Part shown: in pieces, positions 63,114 through 64,000 of the stretch
How positions within the stretch are numbered: position 1 is the first letter of the stretch
How the letters are laid out: the number at the start of each line of letters is the position of its first letter
Origin: Pristionchus mayeri
Lineage: Eukaryota; Nematoda; Chromadorea; Rhabditida; Neodiplogasteridae
Assembly: GCA_036245805.1 (NCBI GenBank)
Contig: BTRK01000006.1
Span: 54,491,257-54,555,256, forward strand
Reading direction: 5' to 3'
DNA length: 64,000 nt
Position numbers and translations under genes: made by a program
The notes under the pieces: generated by a model
What the model saw: the letters and a program-made list of their open reading frames with translations, nothing else
Databases searched by the model: none
Told to the model about the DNA's origin: nothing

Positions 63114-63448
63114 CTAACCAAAAATAGTACCCTTACGCAGTATGTTCACAGTAATGCTTCTGTGAAAGTTATGCAGAAGGGTCCATTTTTTGGCTATCAT
63201 CCGGAAGGTTTTCGTCAGAAGGTCATCATCCGACCTAGTGCCGATTATTCGCCTGAACCAGGGGCGGGTGAGGGTGGCACTCACCTGTAGTCCTTCGTGA
63301 GAATCATGATGATGACGGCATCCCAGAGGGGGAAGCACGAGATCATCATTGCGCAGATATCGTCGATGAGGACGATCGGAATATTGAAGAACGGGAAGTT
63401 GAGAATGCAGAAGTAGGGAATATACACGAAGACGAGAGGGACTGCCGT
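63114..63448 (-). CDS. Partial serpentine chemoreceptor, carboxyl end
   Basis: Two minus-strand exons are clear: 63285-63448 and 63114-63159, joined in phase with a stop at 63114. They encode TAVPLVFVYIPYF (TM6), a loop, and TM7 with SCFPLWDAVIIM followed by TKDYR and a short tail SITVNILRKG. The P-x-W/x-DA...DYR pattern is that of the Str/Srh superfamily. The preceding TM1-TM5 exons were not found in 63449-64000, so they are beyond the window, behind a long intron, or lost. It is related to, but not a recent copy of, the receptor at 49512. Confidence 0.75.
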
Positions 63449-64000
63449 CTGCAAATTATGAACAATATTAGACACTAATGCTGAGATCGAGATACAAGAT
63501 TACACACTCTCAAGGATCTCAATGCCTCAAGATTAGACACTAATGCTCATGAAAATGCTGAGGAGAAGAGGCAATATTTGAATTCCCACAATTCCATATC
63601 CTGGCTCCTAGCAGGGATAGCTAATTGAAATTTCATGTTTGATGTAAATCTCTTTTACACCCTATCTTCTACATTTCGAGTCGATGTCGATGAGCCGAGA
63701 TATGGAAAATTTACATATTTCCACTTCTCCATTACTTTTTTCACGCCATAATTGATGGTTGTCTGTTCAGGAGTTGGTGAATATAAAAGGTAAAGTTTTC
63801 CTCCCACTTCCCACTATGTTTATGCGGAAGCATGCTTCATTGTGATGTAAAGGAAGTAGCTATTAGCAATAATAGTCCCGGAATAACCACTTCCACAATC
63901 GCCTACGCAATGACCAAAATCACAGAATATAATTGAAAGTCCTAGTGAAAAAAAGTGCAGAGTTAAAGATGGAGTGTCCGCAAAGTTGAACCTTTTGAAT
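63449..64000. other. Window end, no further exon recognised
   Basis: The sequence is AT-rich. I could not find the TM5 exon expected upstream of the partial chemoreceptor, nor any other gene. Confidence 0.4.

Overview
The window is nuclear DNA from a nematode, most likely a free-living rhabditid or diplogastrid such as Pristionchus (the genus is an inference from content, not a match). The evidence is compact multi-exon genes with short introns and TTTCAG acceptors, and four nematode-typical families: C-type lectin/vWA proteins, MLT-10-like moulting proteins, serpentine chemoreceptors and a HAF-type ABC half-transporter. No tracts look bacterial. All gene models are hand-spliced from the sequence; exon phases were checked by counting bases, and no transcript evidence was available.

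Layout. 1-864 is one copy of a near-identical 0.86-kb direct repeat; the other copy is at 23029-23894. 2033-11524 holds two tandem plus-strand lectin/von Willebrand A genes that match exon for exon. 11733-15257 is an uncharacterised minus-strand membrane or secreted gene with a 773-bp hAT-type foldback element in an intron. 17897-22791 is a complete minus-strand tetraspanin. 24279-24904 carries two phase-matched exons of an unknown plus-strand gene. 25168-40555 is a minisatellite of about 145 copies of a 106-bp unit, ending in a 500-N gap (40556-41055). 41842 to about 49330 is a minus-strand MLT-10-like gene, followed on the same strand by a complete serpentine chemoreceptor (49512-51082). 53978-61596 is a plus-strand ABC half-transporter whose introns hold a 2.1-kb Tc1-like fossil and two large foldback elements with tRNA-like cores. 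The window ends in a partial second chemoreceptor (63114-63448, minus).

The genes do not form a pathway. The lectins and the transporter are plausibly intestinal or defence related; MLT-10-like proteins are linked to cuticle and moulting; the chemoreceptors are neuronal by family. The most distinctive features are non-genic. One is the minisatellite, which contains adjacent 24-, 11- and 16-unit duplications. The other is a dense scatter of 70-140-bp near-perfect palindromes, in at least four related families with modular arms, found only in introns and intergenic DNA.
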